Of a DNA stretch of 28,488 nucleotides, positions 7,454 through 15,493 are shown in pieces. The translations under genes and the position numbers were made by a program. The notes beneath the pieces are model-generated. The model saw only the letters and a list, made by a program, of their open reading frames with translations, was not told where the DNA came from and ran no database searches. Source of the stretch: Flavobacteriales bacterium UBA1993 (lineage in GTDB: Bacteria > Bacteroidota > Bacteroidia > Flavobacteriales_G > Salibacteraceae); assembly GCA_002336485.1 (NCBI GenBank), contig DDCZ01000058.1, positions 2,853-31,340 of the forward strand, given 5' to 3'. The first letter of the stretch is position 1. Each line of letters starts with the position of its first letter.

Positions 7454-8285
7454 CATATTTCTGTGCTTTTCCGCTTCGTATTGCATCACGGTATAGTCTT
7501 CGAGTTATTGTATTCAACAGCTCAATTTTCCGCCTATTTAGAATCAAATTTCTAATTCTTTTCTTCTCCAAGTCGAGTGGCGAAAGCGTGTTTTTAGACT
7601 GAATATCAATTATGTATAAAAAGTATGTATGCCCTGCATCGTTAAACTTAACGAACTTCCCTGTCCTTAAGAATGATCCCTTGTTATAAACTTCAATCGG
7701 CAATTCCCTGAGTAATTCGTTGAAGTAGACCCAGTTTGAGTCGTTGTAACAACTAACCGCGTATTTGTGGCAATAATCGAGTAATTGATCCTGTGTTTCA
7801 GGGTCGCTCGATTTCATCCAATCACTCACTTTTTCTTGATCCGGACTATTCGGAAGCAGTTTCATGTAACGTACTTTCAAGATATAATCGTTCAATTGAA
7901 AAATATCTTGATTCTCTCCGTAGAATGTTTTAATCTCTTCCTCAGAAATTACGGTATCCAGCTTTTGATTGATCACCTCTTTTTCATATTCAAAGATGAA
8001 AAGCTCTTTTCGGTACTTTTCTACTTGACTTTCAATGTCTGTTTCCTCAGTACGGAGATTGTAAAGGGCTTTGGAATACATCAACTCCCGATTCATCCAG
8101 TTTTGAATGATGTTATTCGCCATTTCCACGCTATCCTCCGCGGCCAATTCATTTGGGATTGACTTCTCCAATTCTTCTAAAGTCAAATAGCTATCGGAAA
8201 CCTTGGCAACTATGGCAATGGACTCTTCCTCTTCTGTGCATGCACAAAACAAGAGCAATATGAATCCGATGTAAGCTGCTCTCAA
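7431..8285 (-). CDS. SurA-N-like lipoprotein without a parvulin domain
   Basis: This 284-aa predicted lipoprotein starts at TTG 8285; an in-frame TAA (the stop of the upstream gene) is three codons before, so no ATG start is possible. The signal ends in F-C-A-C, with Cys16 the likely lipidation site, followed by T-E-E-E-E, a run of acidic residues that could favour surface or outer-membrane sorting. Residues about 27-125 look like a SurA/PpiC N-terminal chaperone helix bundle (V-S-D-S-Y-L-T-L-E-E-L, N-W-M-N-R-E-L-M-Y), and 140-265 carry no recognisable parvulin motif (no H-I-L, no G-x-L-G). Its place between two PPIase genes suggests a client-binding partner in outer-membrane protein folding. 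That role is inferred; the lipoprotein call is solid. Confidence 0.72.
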   Translation of the reverse strand: MRAAYIGFILLLFCACTEEEESIAIVAKVSDSYLTLEELEKSIPNELAAEDSVEMANNIIQNWMNRELMYSKALYNLRTEETDIESQVEKYRKELFIFEYEKEVINQKLDTVISEEEIKTFYGENQDIFQLNDYILKVRYMKLLPNSPDQEKVSDWMKSSDPETQDQLLDYCHKYAVSCYNDSNWVYFNELLRELPIEVYNKGSFLRTGKFVKFNDAGHTYFLYIIDIQSKNTLSPLDLEKKRIRNLILNRRKIELLNTITRRLYRDAIRSGKAQKYDEPQIKE

Positions 8286-8294
8286 TGCTATAAT

Positions 8295-10274
8295 TTACTT
8301 GTTAATGGAATCAAACACCTTCTGATCCACTTCAAAAGGATACTTACCACGAAGCTCAACAATCCAATCGTCTTCAAGTTGAGATTGATATGCGGATGTA
8401 ATAAGGCCCCGCGCCTCAATCAGAGCCTTCGGAGTAGGCTGTAGAATGTCGTAGACTTGAACCACGGTTCTTTTTCCATCAATGGTAAGATCATGAATTC
8501 CAGCAGACCACGGAGTAACCTTTATCACATCATCTTCCTTTTGAGAAAACAAACCAGAACGAATGGATAGGTCGAGCGGATTATTCGCATTCACTTCCTT
8601 CATGATATCGGCATCGGTCAATGACTTCTTAACGCGCTTTTTGGCCAACTTCATAGTCGCTTTAACCACATCGTCATTTGCACATGAATAAATTGAAGCA
8701 TCTGCTCTTTCTGGCCACATATACTCGCTCTTGTGTGCCTCATAAAAGGCCTCAAGCCCTGAAGTATCCTTCACCGCTTTTGACCAAACCTTCTGATCCA
8801 TTAAATCGAACAATAGAATTCCATCGTGATACTCCTGCATTAGGGCCTTGAACTCAGGATGCTTCATCTCGAGAATGCTGTCCTCAAATCGAATAAGCAT
8901 TTCATTTACAAACGCGTTCCAATATTCGGGTAGAACAGAGCTCAACATTTCGCCTTCTTTTCTGGGTTTTTGAACCTTCTGTATAAACGTTAAATAGTCT
9001 TCTTGGGTGAAAGACATGGACTTCTTAGTCTTCAAATTGTCAGAAACAGTAAAGAGCACCGCGTCCATACCCTTTAATTCCTTGTTCATTTTCCACTTTC
9101 CCGCTAGGAGATCATTTGAGATGTTCTTGTCTGCACTTTTCCTATTTGTATGATTATAGGTAAGCGCGTAATCTTTCTTTAGTTGTTTAAGCAGATATGT
9201 GCGTCCTTTCAAAGCCCTGGTGTCCTTTTCAATACGCTTTTTAATAGTCGATTTGAGTTTATCAAACTCAGCAATTCCTCTTTGATCTTCGCGCCGAATA
9301 ATGTGCCATCCATAGTTGCTTAATACGGGATCACTTAAGTCACCATTCTCTTTCAATGAAAAAGAGGCTTCCTCAAACACGGAAGCGGTGCCACCTGTTC
9401 CAAACCATGGCAACATTCCTCCTTTACTGACTGAAGCCTTGTCTTCAGAGAACTCTTTTACCAAATCATCAAATGAATCGCCCGTTTTCAATCGACTGCT
9501 GATTTCGCGAATCCTGGCTTCTGCAGTAGCTTTTTGATCTTCTGAATCGGTGTTTGTGCTACGAATAAAAATATGAGAAACACGAATTTCACCTCTCGCG
9601 GCTCGTTTGTCCTTGACAAATACCACGTGATACCCAAAACGTGTTCTGATTGGCTTGCTTAGTTCTCCAACATTTGTGTTATATGCCGCATTTTCAAATG
9701 GATAAACCATGGAGAAGGCGGTAAAGTATCCAAGGTTTTCTGCAATAACATTTTCATCCTTATTAGCGGATAACTTGGCGATGGTCGCCTGCATATCGAC
9801 CTCTGAACGAATGTTTTTTGAGAGCGACTTTAATCGGTTTAACGCCTTTAGAGTGTCCGCACCAGATGCATCGGGTGCGACACGCACCAAAATATGGTAT
9901 GCCGCCACATCTTGATTCATACGATCATAAGCTTCTTGTATCAATTGATCATTGACACTCTTATCTATTAGGTATGGCTGGGCCAGCTGATTTCGATAGC
10001 CACCAAGCTCTCGAACAAACTTTGCATTGGTATCCATACCGAGAGACTCCGCTTCTTTCACCTTTAACTTAAAGTTGACGAACAACTCTACATACTCATT
10101 CATGGTTTTTTTGTCGACCACGTTGTTTGTATTGTTCTTGTTATAGATGCCTAAAAACTCATCAACCGTGACATCGTCACCTCCGATATTCATCAAAACC
10201 CGATTGTCCTGTGCTTGCAACCCTCCGCTAAGGCACAAGACCATCAATAAAATCCTAGCTACGTTCATTTTCAT
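8295..10274 (-). CDS. Periplasmic peptidyl-prolyl isomerase with two parvulin domains
   Basis: The product is 659 aa with a Sec signal peptide (residues 1-21, cleavage after L-Q-A). An N-terminal SurA/PpiC-like chaperone segment spans about 25-120. Two tandem parvulin (PpiC, rotamase) domains follow: 125-223 (A-Y-H-I-L-V; N-L-G-Y-F; R-F-G-Y-H-V-V) and 230-330 (V-S-H-I-F-I; G-G-M-L-P-W-F; N-Y-G-W-H-I-I). The remaining 330 residues have no domain I can name, but are rich in charged helices like the chaperone part. It probably isomerises and holds outer-membrane proteins in the periplasm. It starts two bases after the guaB stop, so it is cotranscribed with guaB; a second ATG at 10268 is an equally possible start. 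It is longer than typical SurA (about 430 aa). Confidence 0.87.
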   Translation of the reverse strand: MKMNVARILLMVLCLSGGLQAQDNRVLMNIGGDDVTVDEFLGIYNKNNTNNVVDKKTMNEYVELFVNFKLKVKEAESLGMDTNAKFVRELGGYRNQLAQPYLIDKSVNDQLIQEAYDRMNQDVAAYHILVRVAPDASGADTLKALNRLKSLSKNIRSEVDMQATIAKLSANKDENVIAENLGYFTAFSMVYPFENAAYNTNVGELSKPIRTRFGYHVVFVKDKRAARGEIRVSHIFIRSTNTDSEDQKATAEARIREISSRLKTGDSFDDLVKEFSEDKASVSKGGMLPWFGTGGTASVFEEASFSLKENGDLSDPVLSNYGWHIIRREDQRGIAEFDKLKSTIKKRIEKDTRALKGRTYLLKQLKKDYALTYNHTNRKSADKNISNDLLAGKWKMNKELKGMDAVLFTVSDNLKTKKSMSFTQEDYLTFIQKVQKPRKEGEMLSSVLPEYWNAFVNEMLIRFEDSILEMKHPEFKALMQEYHDGILLFDLMDQKVWSKAVKDTSGLEAFYEAHKSEYMWPERADASIYSCANDDVVKATMKLAKKRVKKSLTDADIMKEVNANNPLDLSIRSGLFSQKEDDVIKVTPWSAGIHDLTIDGKRTVVQVYDILQPTPKALIEARGLITSAYQSQLEDDWIVELRGKYPFEVDQKVFDSINK

Positions 10275-10276
10275 GT

Positions 10277-11752
10277 TTATCTACTTGTATAGTTTGGTGC
10301 TTCTCTAGTAATTGCAACGTCGTGTGGATGACTTTCGCGAACTCCAGCAGCAGTAATTCGGATGAATCTCGCTTTTCTCAATGCGGCCATGTTCGCAGAC
10401 CCACAATATCCCATTCCCGCTCTTAAACCACCGATCATCTGATATAATATTTCACTAAGACGTCCTTTAAACGGTACACGGCCTGAAATTCCCTCAGGAA
10501 CCAATTTCGCGATATCGTCCTCAACATCCTGGAAATAACGGTCTTTGGAACCTTGTTGCATAGCTTCTATGCTGCCCATTCCGCGGTAAGTTTTAAATCT
10601 TCTTCCTTCATAAATGATCGTTTCTCCAGGCGACTCTTCAACGCCAGCAAACATGGAACCTACCATAACAGAGGAGGCTCCGGCGGCCAACGCCTTCACG
10701 ATATCTCCAGAGAATCGAATACCGCCATCAGCAATAACCGGAATATCGGATCCTAAAAGTGCATCTGACACATCCATAATTGCGCTAAGTTGTGGAACCC
10801 CGACCCCTGCAATAACGCGTGTGGTGCAAATTGACCCTGGACCAATTCCTACTTTTATACCGTCAGCGCCAGCTTCCTTTAAAGCAATAGCGGCATCAGC
10901 AGTTGCAATATTTCCGACAATTAGATCTACGGTCTTGTCAGCATATCTCGTTTTTGCTTCTTTCAATAAATCTATCACTCCCTTCGAGTGTCCGTGTGCC
11001 GTATCAATGACAATTGCATCAACACCCGCGTTGATTAAGGCATCCATTCGATCAAACGTATCGGCTGTTACGCCGACGGCCCCAGCTACACGTAATCTTC
11101 CAAAATCATCCTTGCACGCATTTGGTTTGATGCGTGATTTAACTATGTCCTTAAATGTTACCAACCCTACCAACTTATTGTTGGCGTCAACAACTGGTAA
11201 CTTCTCAATCTTATGTGTTTGAAGGATTTCTTCGGCCTTCACCAAGTCACTTCCATCTGTTGTGGTAACAACATTATCGGCGGTCATAACGTCGCTAATG
11301 CCTCTAGACATAACTTTTTCGAATCGGAGATCGCGATTCGTGACAATTCCGACGAGTATTCCGTCGTTGTCTACAACTGGAATTCCACCAATTTTATTTT
11401 CTTTCATTAGGGAAAGTGCATCTCCTACAGACCTATTGGCAGTAATTGTAACAGGATCCTGAATCATGCCACTTTCTGATCGCTTGACCTTTCTAACTTC
11501 TGCAGCCTGCGCCTCAATGGGCATGTTCTTATGTAACACTCCAATCCCACCTTCCTGCGCCATCGCGATGGCTAGACCAGATTCAGTAACGGTGTCCATC
11601 GCTGCTGAAACCATAGGCGCACGCAGTTCAATGTTGCGTGAGAACTTGGAGGTTATCTCAACATTTCTGGGTAAAACTTCGGAGTGGGCGGGGACCAAAA
11701 GGACATCGTCAAAGGTCAAACCCTCAGTAATATTCCGACTTGTATTTTGCAT
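10277..11752 (-). CDS. guaB: Inosine-5'-monophosphate dehydrogenase
   Basis: GuaB oxidises IMP to XMP with NAD+, the committed step of GMP synthesis, in the cytoplasm. From ATG 11752 the protein is 491 aa, the usual bacterial length; an in-frame ATG at 11779 lies inside the promoter box and is rejected. Features in order: G-L-T-F-D-D-V-L-L-V-P (11-21), two CBS domains (about 97-150 and 155-207), the phosphate-binding G-I-G-P-G-S-I-C-T-T loop with catalytic Cys309, the G-M-G-S-I-E-A-M loop and the mobile flap E-G-I-S-G-R-V-P with its catalytic Arg. All catalytic elements are intact. It leads the operon guaB, PPIase, lipoprotein, SurA, an order I recall from other Bacteroidota; the functional link between GMP synthesis and envelope chaperones is unknown and may be only shared housekeeping expression. 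Confidence 0.97.
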   Translation of the reverse strand: MQNTSRNITEGLTFDDVLLVPAHSEVLPRNVEITSKFSRNIELRAPMVSAAMDTVTESGLAIAMAQEGGIGVLHKNMPIEAQAAEVRKVKRSESGMIQDPVTITANRSVGDALSLMKENKIGGIPVVDNDGILVGIVTNRDLRFEKVMSRGISDVMTADNVVTTTDGSDLVKAEEILQTHKIEKLPVVDANNKLVGLVTFKDIVKSRIKPNACKDDFGRLRVAGAVGVTADTFDRMDALINAGVDAIVIDTAHGHSKGVIDLLKEAKTRYADKTVDLIVGNIATADAAIALKEAGADGIKVGIGPGSICTTRVIAGVGVPQLSAIMDVSDALLGSDIPVIADGGIRFSGDIVKALAAGASSVMVGSMFAGVEESPGETIIYEGRRFKTYRGMGSIEAMQQGSKDRYFQDVEDDIAKLVPEGISGRVPFKGRLSEILYQMIGGLRAGMGYCGSANMAALRKARFIRITAAGVRESHPHDVAITREAPNYTSR

Positions 11753-11776
11753 GGATGAGGCTCTTAAAAAATTGCG

Positions 11777-11784
11777 CAAAAATA
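11777..11784 (-). promoter_or_regulatory. Candidate -7 promoter box of the guaB operon
   Basis: On the minus strand this reads TATTTTTG, a perfect TAnnTTTG match, ending 24 nt before the guaB ATG at 11752. No TTG is seen at the -33 distance. The box overlaps a perfect 8-bp palindrome, TTGCGCAA (11773-11780), placed where RNA polymerase would start, so an operator is conceivable. Confidence 0.5.
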
Positions 11785-11841
11785 AGGCTTCCGATTGGTT
11801 AATTCCATATCATGAGCCTAGGTATTGTTAACGAATCTTGC

Positions 11842-13908
11842 CTATCTGAGTAAAACGACTTTGCCCGTAAAATTCACGGCCTCGCCCCTCGAATTATTCA
11901 TCTGTAAGAAAAAGGCATAAACTCCAGATGATTGATTGACACCACCCCATCCTTCCGTTGGGTCAGTAGCGATATGCACCAGGTTTCCAGCCCGGTCATA
12001 AATTGACAATTTATAACCATCAACATCCACAAAATTCACATCTGGTAAAAACCGGTCGTTAATGCCATCTCCATCTGGGGTAAATGCATTCGGTACAAAT
12101 ATTCTTGGCTCGTAATTGACACAAAATTTATTTGACCTCGAAACTTTGGATAGTCCAAAAGCATTTTCCGCCTGCTCTATCGCTTCCACATAATAACACA
12201 CCTCGCCGCCGATATATTCCAACTCAAATATCGTGTCGGTAAACTCTTGAAAAAGTCGCTGAACCCGGATTGTATCTCTTTGACTTTCATTGGTTAAGCG
12301 TACCAATTGATAGTTTTCGACAAGCGAATTAGCGTGCTCATATCCGGCATACTCCGTCCAACTCATGTCATTGATGTAATCTCGTTCTCGCTTGTATCCG
12401 TTTATCCAAATGCTCTTGGCTGATTCAGATTTGTATATGGGAGCATCGCAGTAATCGTACGCAACAATTCGATAATGGTAATCTGTTTGAACGGCTTTGC
12501 CCGTAAGGTCGACCATATCGAATTCCGGTCGATTTATTTTGGTCGTCTGGTTCACGATTTGATAATCGTCAAAAGCCGACAGAGCTCTTTCTAGCACATA
12601 TTTCGTCGTTTCTGAGGTTGTGTCGGTATATACGGCAATAGCATTTAAGTCCGTTTCGTGATTATTTTTAATTGCAGCGGCGTACAAAAAATCTGGCGCA
12701 TCGGGCGGTTTGACCTTAAAGCGAAAAACATTACTCATCGCTTCCTTTGCAAGTGCCTTATTAAAGGCGGTCACCACATATTCGTAGGAGGCTCCTTTAA
12801 CAAGTCCAGAATCGACAAACACACTATCGGCTCCAGAAACAAAACCTCTAAAGTCGGACCCTCCGTTGTTTTCTCTACGATATACTCGATACTCATCGAC
12901 CTCTTCCAGACCAACAGGAAATCCATCCGTTGGCATATTCCATTGCAATCCAATTTTTCCTGCGCAGCGATCAAATCCAACAGAATCAACATAAATTGTC
13001 GAAAACCTAAGGCTATCGGCCGCCTGATTGTACCACATCACGATGGTGTCAAAACAACTATCGAATGGCGCTACGGATAATGTTTCTGGTTTTAGCTGTG
13101 CATTGATCCCAGATTGACTGTATTGATAGGTAAGATTGTTCTTTCCAAATGATGTGTCTACCCCGATATCATCAGCGAAATACGTGATTAAATAGCCAAA
13201 TCCATCAACCGAAACCGTCGATTCCCAGGCTAAATCCACGAACCCTGTCGCTGTGTCTACGCTCGCACAAATCAGGTTACACTGCTCTGGAGGGGTCTCA
13301 TCAATTACAAAAATCGATGCTGCATTGGATCGGCTTACACACCCACCAACACCGGATATTTCAACTCGATATCTAATATAGGCTTCACATCGTTCTATTT
13401 CATCCGAAAAAGAGCGCTCATTATATTCTGAGCTTCCAATGGAGACCCATGGCCCCGAATCAACCTGTCGAAATAGTTGGTATGTTGAATCAGCCGAGGG
13501 CAGTCCTAACTCACTCCATTGGATTTCGATTTTATTTCCATCCGCGAAGAGATTAAGAATAATTGGTGACACGGTATCAGACGGAAGGCTTTTTGACACA
13601 CCGCCGTCTGCGGTCGAGACCATGTAGAAACTCACCGTTCCAGCATAATTCCCGATTAATTCAAAACTTGTTTGACTGTAATTAGGAACGATTTGCAATT
13701 GCGAAAACACCCCCCCAACACCGTCATAATATATGACGTAGTTCTCAAATGTTCCGTTTGAATCAACGGGAGGTGACCATGTCAGCGTTAAATTACCGTC
13801 ATCATCTAGAGAGACACATCTTATTACTGGAGGATCAATTGCAAAGCACGATAAGTTCAACAATGAAACCATTGTTATCAAAACCGCGTATTTAGCCAAA
13901 ACCATCAT
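11842..13908 (-). CDS. Surface protein with fibronectin-III-like repeats and type B T9SS sorting domain
   Basis: The product is 688 aa from ATG 13908 (a second ATG follows at 13905; a TTG at 13920 is less likely). The signal peptide ends at C-F-A, before I-D-P-P. Four to five fibronectin-III-like domains follow from about residue 25 to 500 (strand markers such as L-T-L-T-W-S-P-P, I-E-I-Q-W-S-E and K-I-G-L-Q-W-N-M-P, with Y-R-V-x closing strands). The last 90 residues are a gliding-motility-associated type B sorting domain: P-N-A-F-T-P-D-G-D-G-I-N-D, then L-S-I-Y-D-R-A-G-N-L-V, G-W-G-G, S-G-V-Y-A-F and a final G-K-V-V-L-L-R. Type B cargo passes the type IX channel and stays on the surface, usually with a PorP/SprF-like partner. 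A G7 tract lies at 13710-13716. It is divergent from the DUF6089-like barrel gene. Confidence 0.88.
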   Translation of the reverse strand: MMVLAKYAVLITMVSLLNLSCFAIDPPVIRCVSLDDDGNLTLTWSPPVDSNGTFENYVIYYDGVGGVFSQLQIVPNYSQTSFELIGNYAGTVSFYMVSTADGGVSKSLPSDTVSPIILNLFADGNKIEIQWSELGLPSADSTYQLFRQVDSGPWVSIGSSEYNERSFSDEIERCEAYIRYRVEISGVGGCVSRSNAASIFVIDETPPEQCNLICASVDTATGFVDLAWESTVSVDGFGYLITYFADDIGVDTSFGKNNLTYQYSQSGINAQLKPETLSVAPFDSCFDTIVMWYNQAADSLRFSTIYVDSVGFDRCAGKIGLQWNMPTDGFPVGLEEVDEYRVYRRENNGGSDFRGFVSGADSVFVDSGLVKGASYEYVVTAFNKALAKEAMSNVFRFKVKPPDAPDFLYAAAIKNNHETDLNAIAVYTDTTSETTKYVLERALSAFDDYQIVNQTTKINRPEFDMVDLTGKAVQTDYHYRIVAYDYCDAPIYKSESAKSIWINGYKRERDYINDMSWTEYAGYEHANSLVENYQLVRLTNESQRDTIRVQRLFQEFTDTIFELEYIGGEVCYYVEAIEQAENAFGLSKVSRSNKFCVNYEPRIFVPNAFTPDGDGINDRFLPDVNFVDVDGYKLSIYDRAGNLVHIATDPTEGWGGVNQSSGVYAFFLQMNNSRGEAVNFTGKVVLLR

Positions 13909-14013
13909 TGTAGGTTGCAATATTACAACCGTCTATTAGACGAAAAATAATAGGTGAAGGAAACGAATAAAATATCGATGTATTATTCGTGTTATTTAAG
14001 AAGGGAGAATTTA

Positions 14014-14021
14014 TACTTTTG
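14014..14021 (+). promoter_or_regulatory. Candidate -7 promoter box for the DUF6089-like gene
   Basis: TACTTTTG matches TAnnTTTG perfectly and ends 10 nt before the ATG at 14032. No -33 TTG is visible. Its position supports the ATG at 14032 over the in-frame GTG at 13954. It lies in the 123-bp region divergent from the type B surface protein gene. Confidence 0.42.
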
Positions 14022-14031
14022 CCAAATCGTT

Positions 14032-14952
14032 ATGCTCCGAATTTACACGATATCCTTGTTGACGGCCTTATGTCTGGCCGGGACTAACGTACAAGCACAA
14101 TATGCTTGGGATGTTGGGGTCAATGCGGGTTTCTCTAATTATCTTGGAGAAATTGGCGGTGGCGCTGGCGAGGCGCGTGATTGGGTTCTTGATATGAAAC
14201 TAGATCAGACTCGCTGGAATCCTGGGGTATTTGCTCGGTATCGATTGGACTACAACCTTGGTATAAACATGTCCCTGAACTACTTTAGAATTCAGGGCGC
14301 GGATTCATTAACGCCGAACCCGAATCGATTCACAAGAAACCTTCACTTCAGAAACGACGTCTTTGAGCTTGCTGCTTGCGGCGAATACTATTTCCTTAAT
14401 CAACCGGATGTTGGAAGTACGGGAAGATATTTACTCGACTTCAAATCCTATATCTACTTGGGTCTTGCGGCATTTTACAACAACCCTAAAACTCAATATC
14501 AAGGTGAATGGGTAGCGTTGCAGCCGTTAAAAACTGAGGGCCAAGAGAAGCCATATAGCAGAATTCAGATTGCTGTTCCTGTTGGATTTGGGTTCTTTTA
14601 TACTTTTTCGAGGCTACATCGATTTGGATGGTCTATTGGTTGGAGATACACATTCACAGATTACGTGGACGACTTAAGTGGATATTACCCCGATCCTAAA
14701 GATTTAGAAAGTGATGAGGCCATTGCTCTATCGAACAGGTCCAACGAAGTTGCTGGACATCCTTTAGCGGCTGATCTAGTTGAGTACTTCGTTCCTGGTG
14801 GAGTTCGAGGAAATCCAGATGCGAACGACTCGTACTTACTTACTTCATTCAACTATTCGTATGTGATTCGAGGTAATACCAAGTCATTTGGTAAGCGCAA
14901 GAATTACCTTTACGGTAGAAAGCGTGGTCGGGCAGGAAGAGCTCGTTTCTAG
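14032..14952 (+). CDS. DUF6089-like outer-membrane beta-barrel protein
   Basis: The product is 306 aa from ATG 14032. The in-frame GTG at 13954 would put 26 unrelated residues before the signal peptide and lies upstream of a -7 box. Residues 1-22 are the signal (cleavage after V-Q-A). The mature start Y-A-W-D-V-G-V-N-A-G-F-S-N-Y-L-G-E-I-G-G and the later G-W-R-Y-T-F-T-D-Y-V-D-D-L-S-G-Y-Y-P-D are the marks of the DUF6089 family as I know it. Alternating polar and aromatic strands, such as L-G-I-N-M-S-L-N-Y-F and I-G-W-R-Y-T-F, indicate an eight- or ten-strand barrel. The C-terminus is unusually basic (R/K/G-rich, last 20 residues), which could face the periplasm or bind a partner. Function is unknown. 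It probably shares a transcript with the next gene, 17 nt away. Confidence 0.78.
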   Translation: MLRIYTISLLTALCLAGTNVQAQYAWDVGVNAGFSNYLGEIGGGAGEARDWVLDMKLDQTRWNPGVFARYRLDYNLGINMSLNYFRIQGADSLTPNPNRFTRNLHFRNDVFELAACGEYYFLNQPDVGSTGRYLLDFKSYIYLGLAAFYNNPKTQYQGEWVALQPLKTEGQEKPYSRIQIAVPVGFGFFYTFSRLHRFGWSIGWRYTFTDYVDDLSGYYPDPKDLESDEAIALSNRSNEVAGHPLAADLVEYFVPGGVRGNPDANDSYLLTSFNYSYVIRGNTKSFGKRKNYLYGRKRGRAGRARF

Positions 14953-14969
14953 CACCAATACTCCATTTC

Positions 14970-15491
14970 ATGAAGCAGACGTTTACCCTTTTATTTTGTA
15001 TGCTGGTTTATCTTGGCGCTACAGCACAAGAATTTGACGCGGAAACATTTAAAACCGACATTGTGAGTCTTTACGAGGTTGGGAAGAGCAGCTTTAAGAC
15101 GCTCAAGGAAGGCGAATCATTTGAAACAGTGAACGGTGCAAGACACTATAAATCGACTATGCAGCTGCACGGCGCAAAGTCGGTCTACATATCTGAGGAC
15201 GAAGAGAAGAGCCACACCTACATTGCTCATTTCACTTTTAAGAATGTTCGAAATCCTCAAGAAAAAATGACGGAGTTCGTAAACCTTATAGCTGAAGCAA
15301 CGGCGGAACATGGATTCGCAGTGGGCCGCGGAACGGACATCAAATATCTTGGTTATCAAAAACAAACGATAGAATTCCCTGCTGACAATATTGATGATAT
15401 GGGGAAGCACCCTTCATTTACAGTTGGGATGATCGCGGATGGCAATCCGATGTCATTTGAGATTCAGGTGAGCGAGATCCTCTGGAAGTAG
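14970..15491 (+). CDS. Small secreted protein of unknown function
   Basis: The product is 173 aa with a clear Sec signal peptide (residues 1-20, cleavage after A-T-A-Q or A-T-A). There is no lipobox, transmembrane segment or sorting domain, so it should be a soluble periplasmic protein. The mature part mixes short helices and strands (Y-I-A-H-F-T-F-K-N-V near the middle; F-T-V-G-M-I-A and F-E-I-Q-V-S-E-I-L-W at the end), suggesting a compact alpha/beta fold with an ending edge strand. I do not recognise a family. It lies 17 nt after the DUF6089-like gene and is probably cotranscribed, so a supporting role to that barrel is possible. Its stop is 2 bp from the stop of the convergent polysaccharide operon, with no hairpin between. 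Confidence 0.68.
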   Translation: MKQTFTLLFCMLVYLGATAQEFDAETFKTDIVSLYEVGKSSFKTLKEGESFETVNGARHYKSTMQLHGAKSVYISEDEEKSHTYIAHFTFKNVRNPQEKMTEFVNLIAEATAEHGFAVGRGTDIKYLGYQKQTIEFPADNIDDMGKHPSFTVGMIADGNPMSFEIQVSEILWK

Positions 15492-15493
15492 GC

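Noticed and set aside
10614..11222. A 202-codon plus-strand ORF, the longest of several in this area
   Set aside because: It lies entirely antisense to guaB, whose motifs are intact. The translation has a composition typical of a shadow frame (rich in Ser, Pro, Ala, Thr) and shows no domain.
11753..11779. Nine-codon longer N-terminus for GuaB
   Set aside because: The upstream ATG falls inside the perfect -7 box, and the start at 11752 gives the usual GuaB length.
12658..13080. A 140-codon plus-strand ORF
   Set aside because: It is antisense to the type B surface protein gene and has no recognisable features.
13942..13949. Minus-strand -7 box (TATTTTTC) for the type B surface protein
   Set aside because: It has one mismatch in the conserved TTTG part and no -33 element, so it is not listed as a feature.
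13954..14031. GTG start of the DUF6089-like gene at 13954
   Set aside because: It adds 26 residues before a clear signal peptide and lies upstream of the candidate -7 box at 14014.
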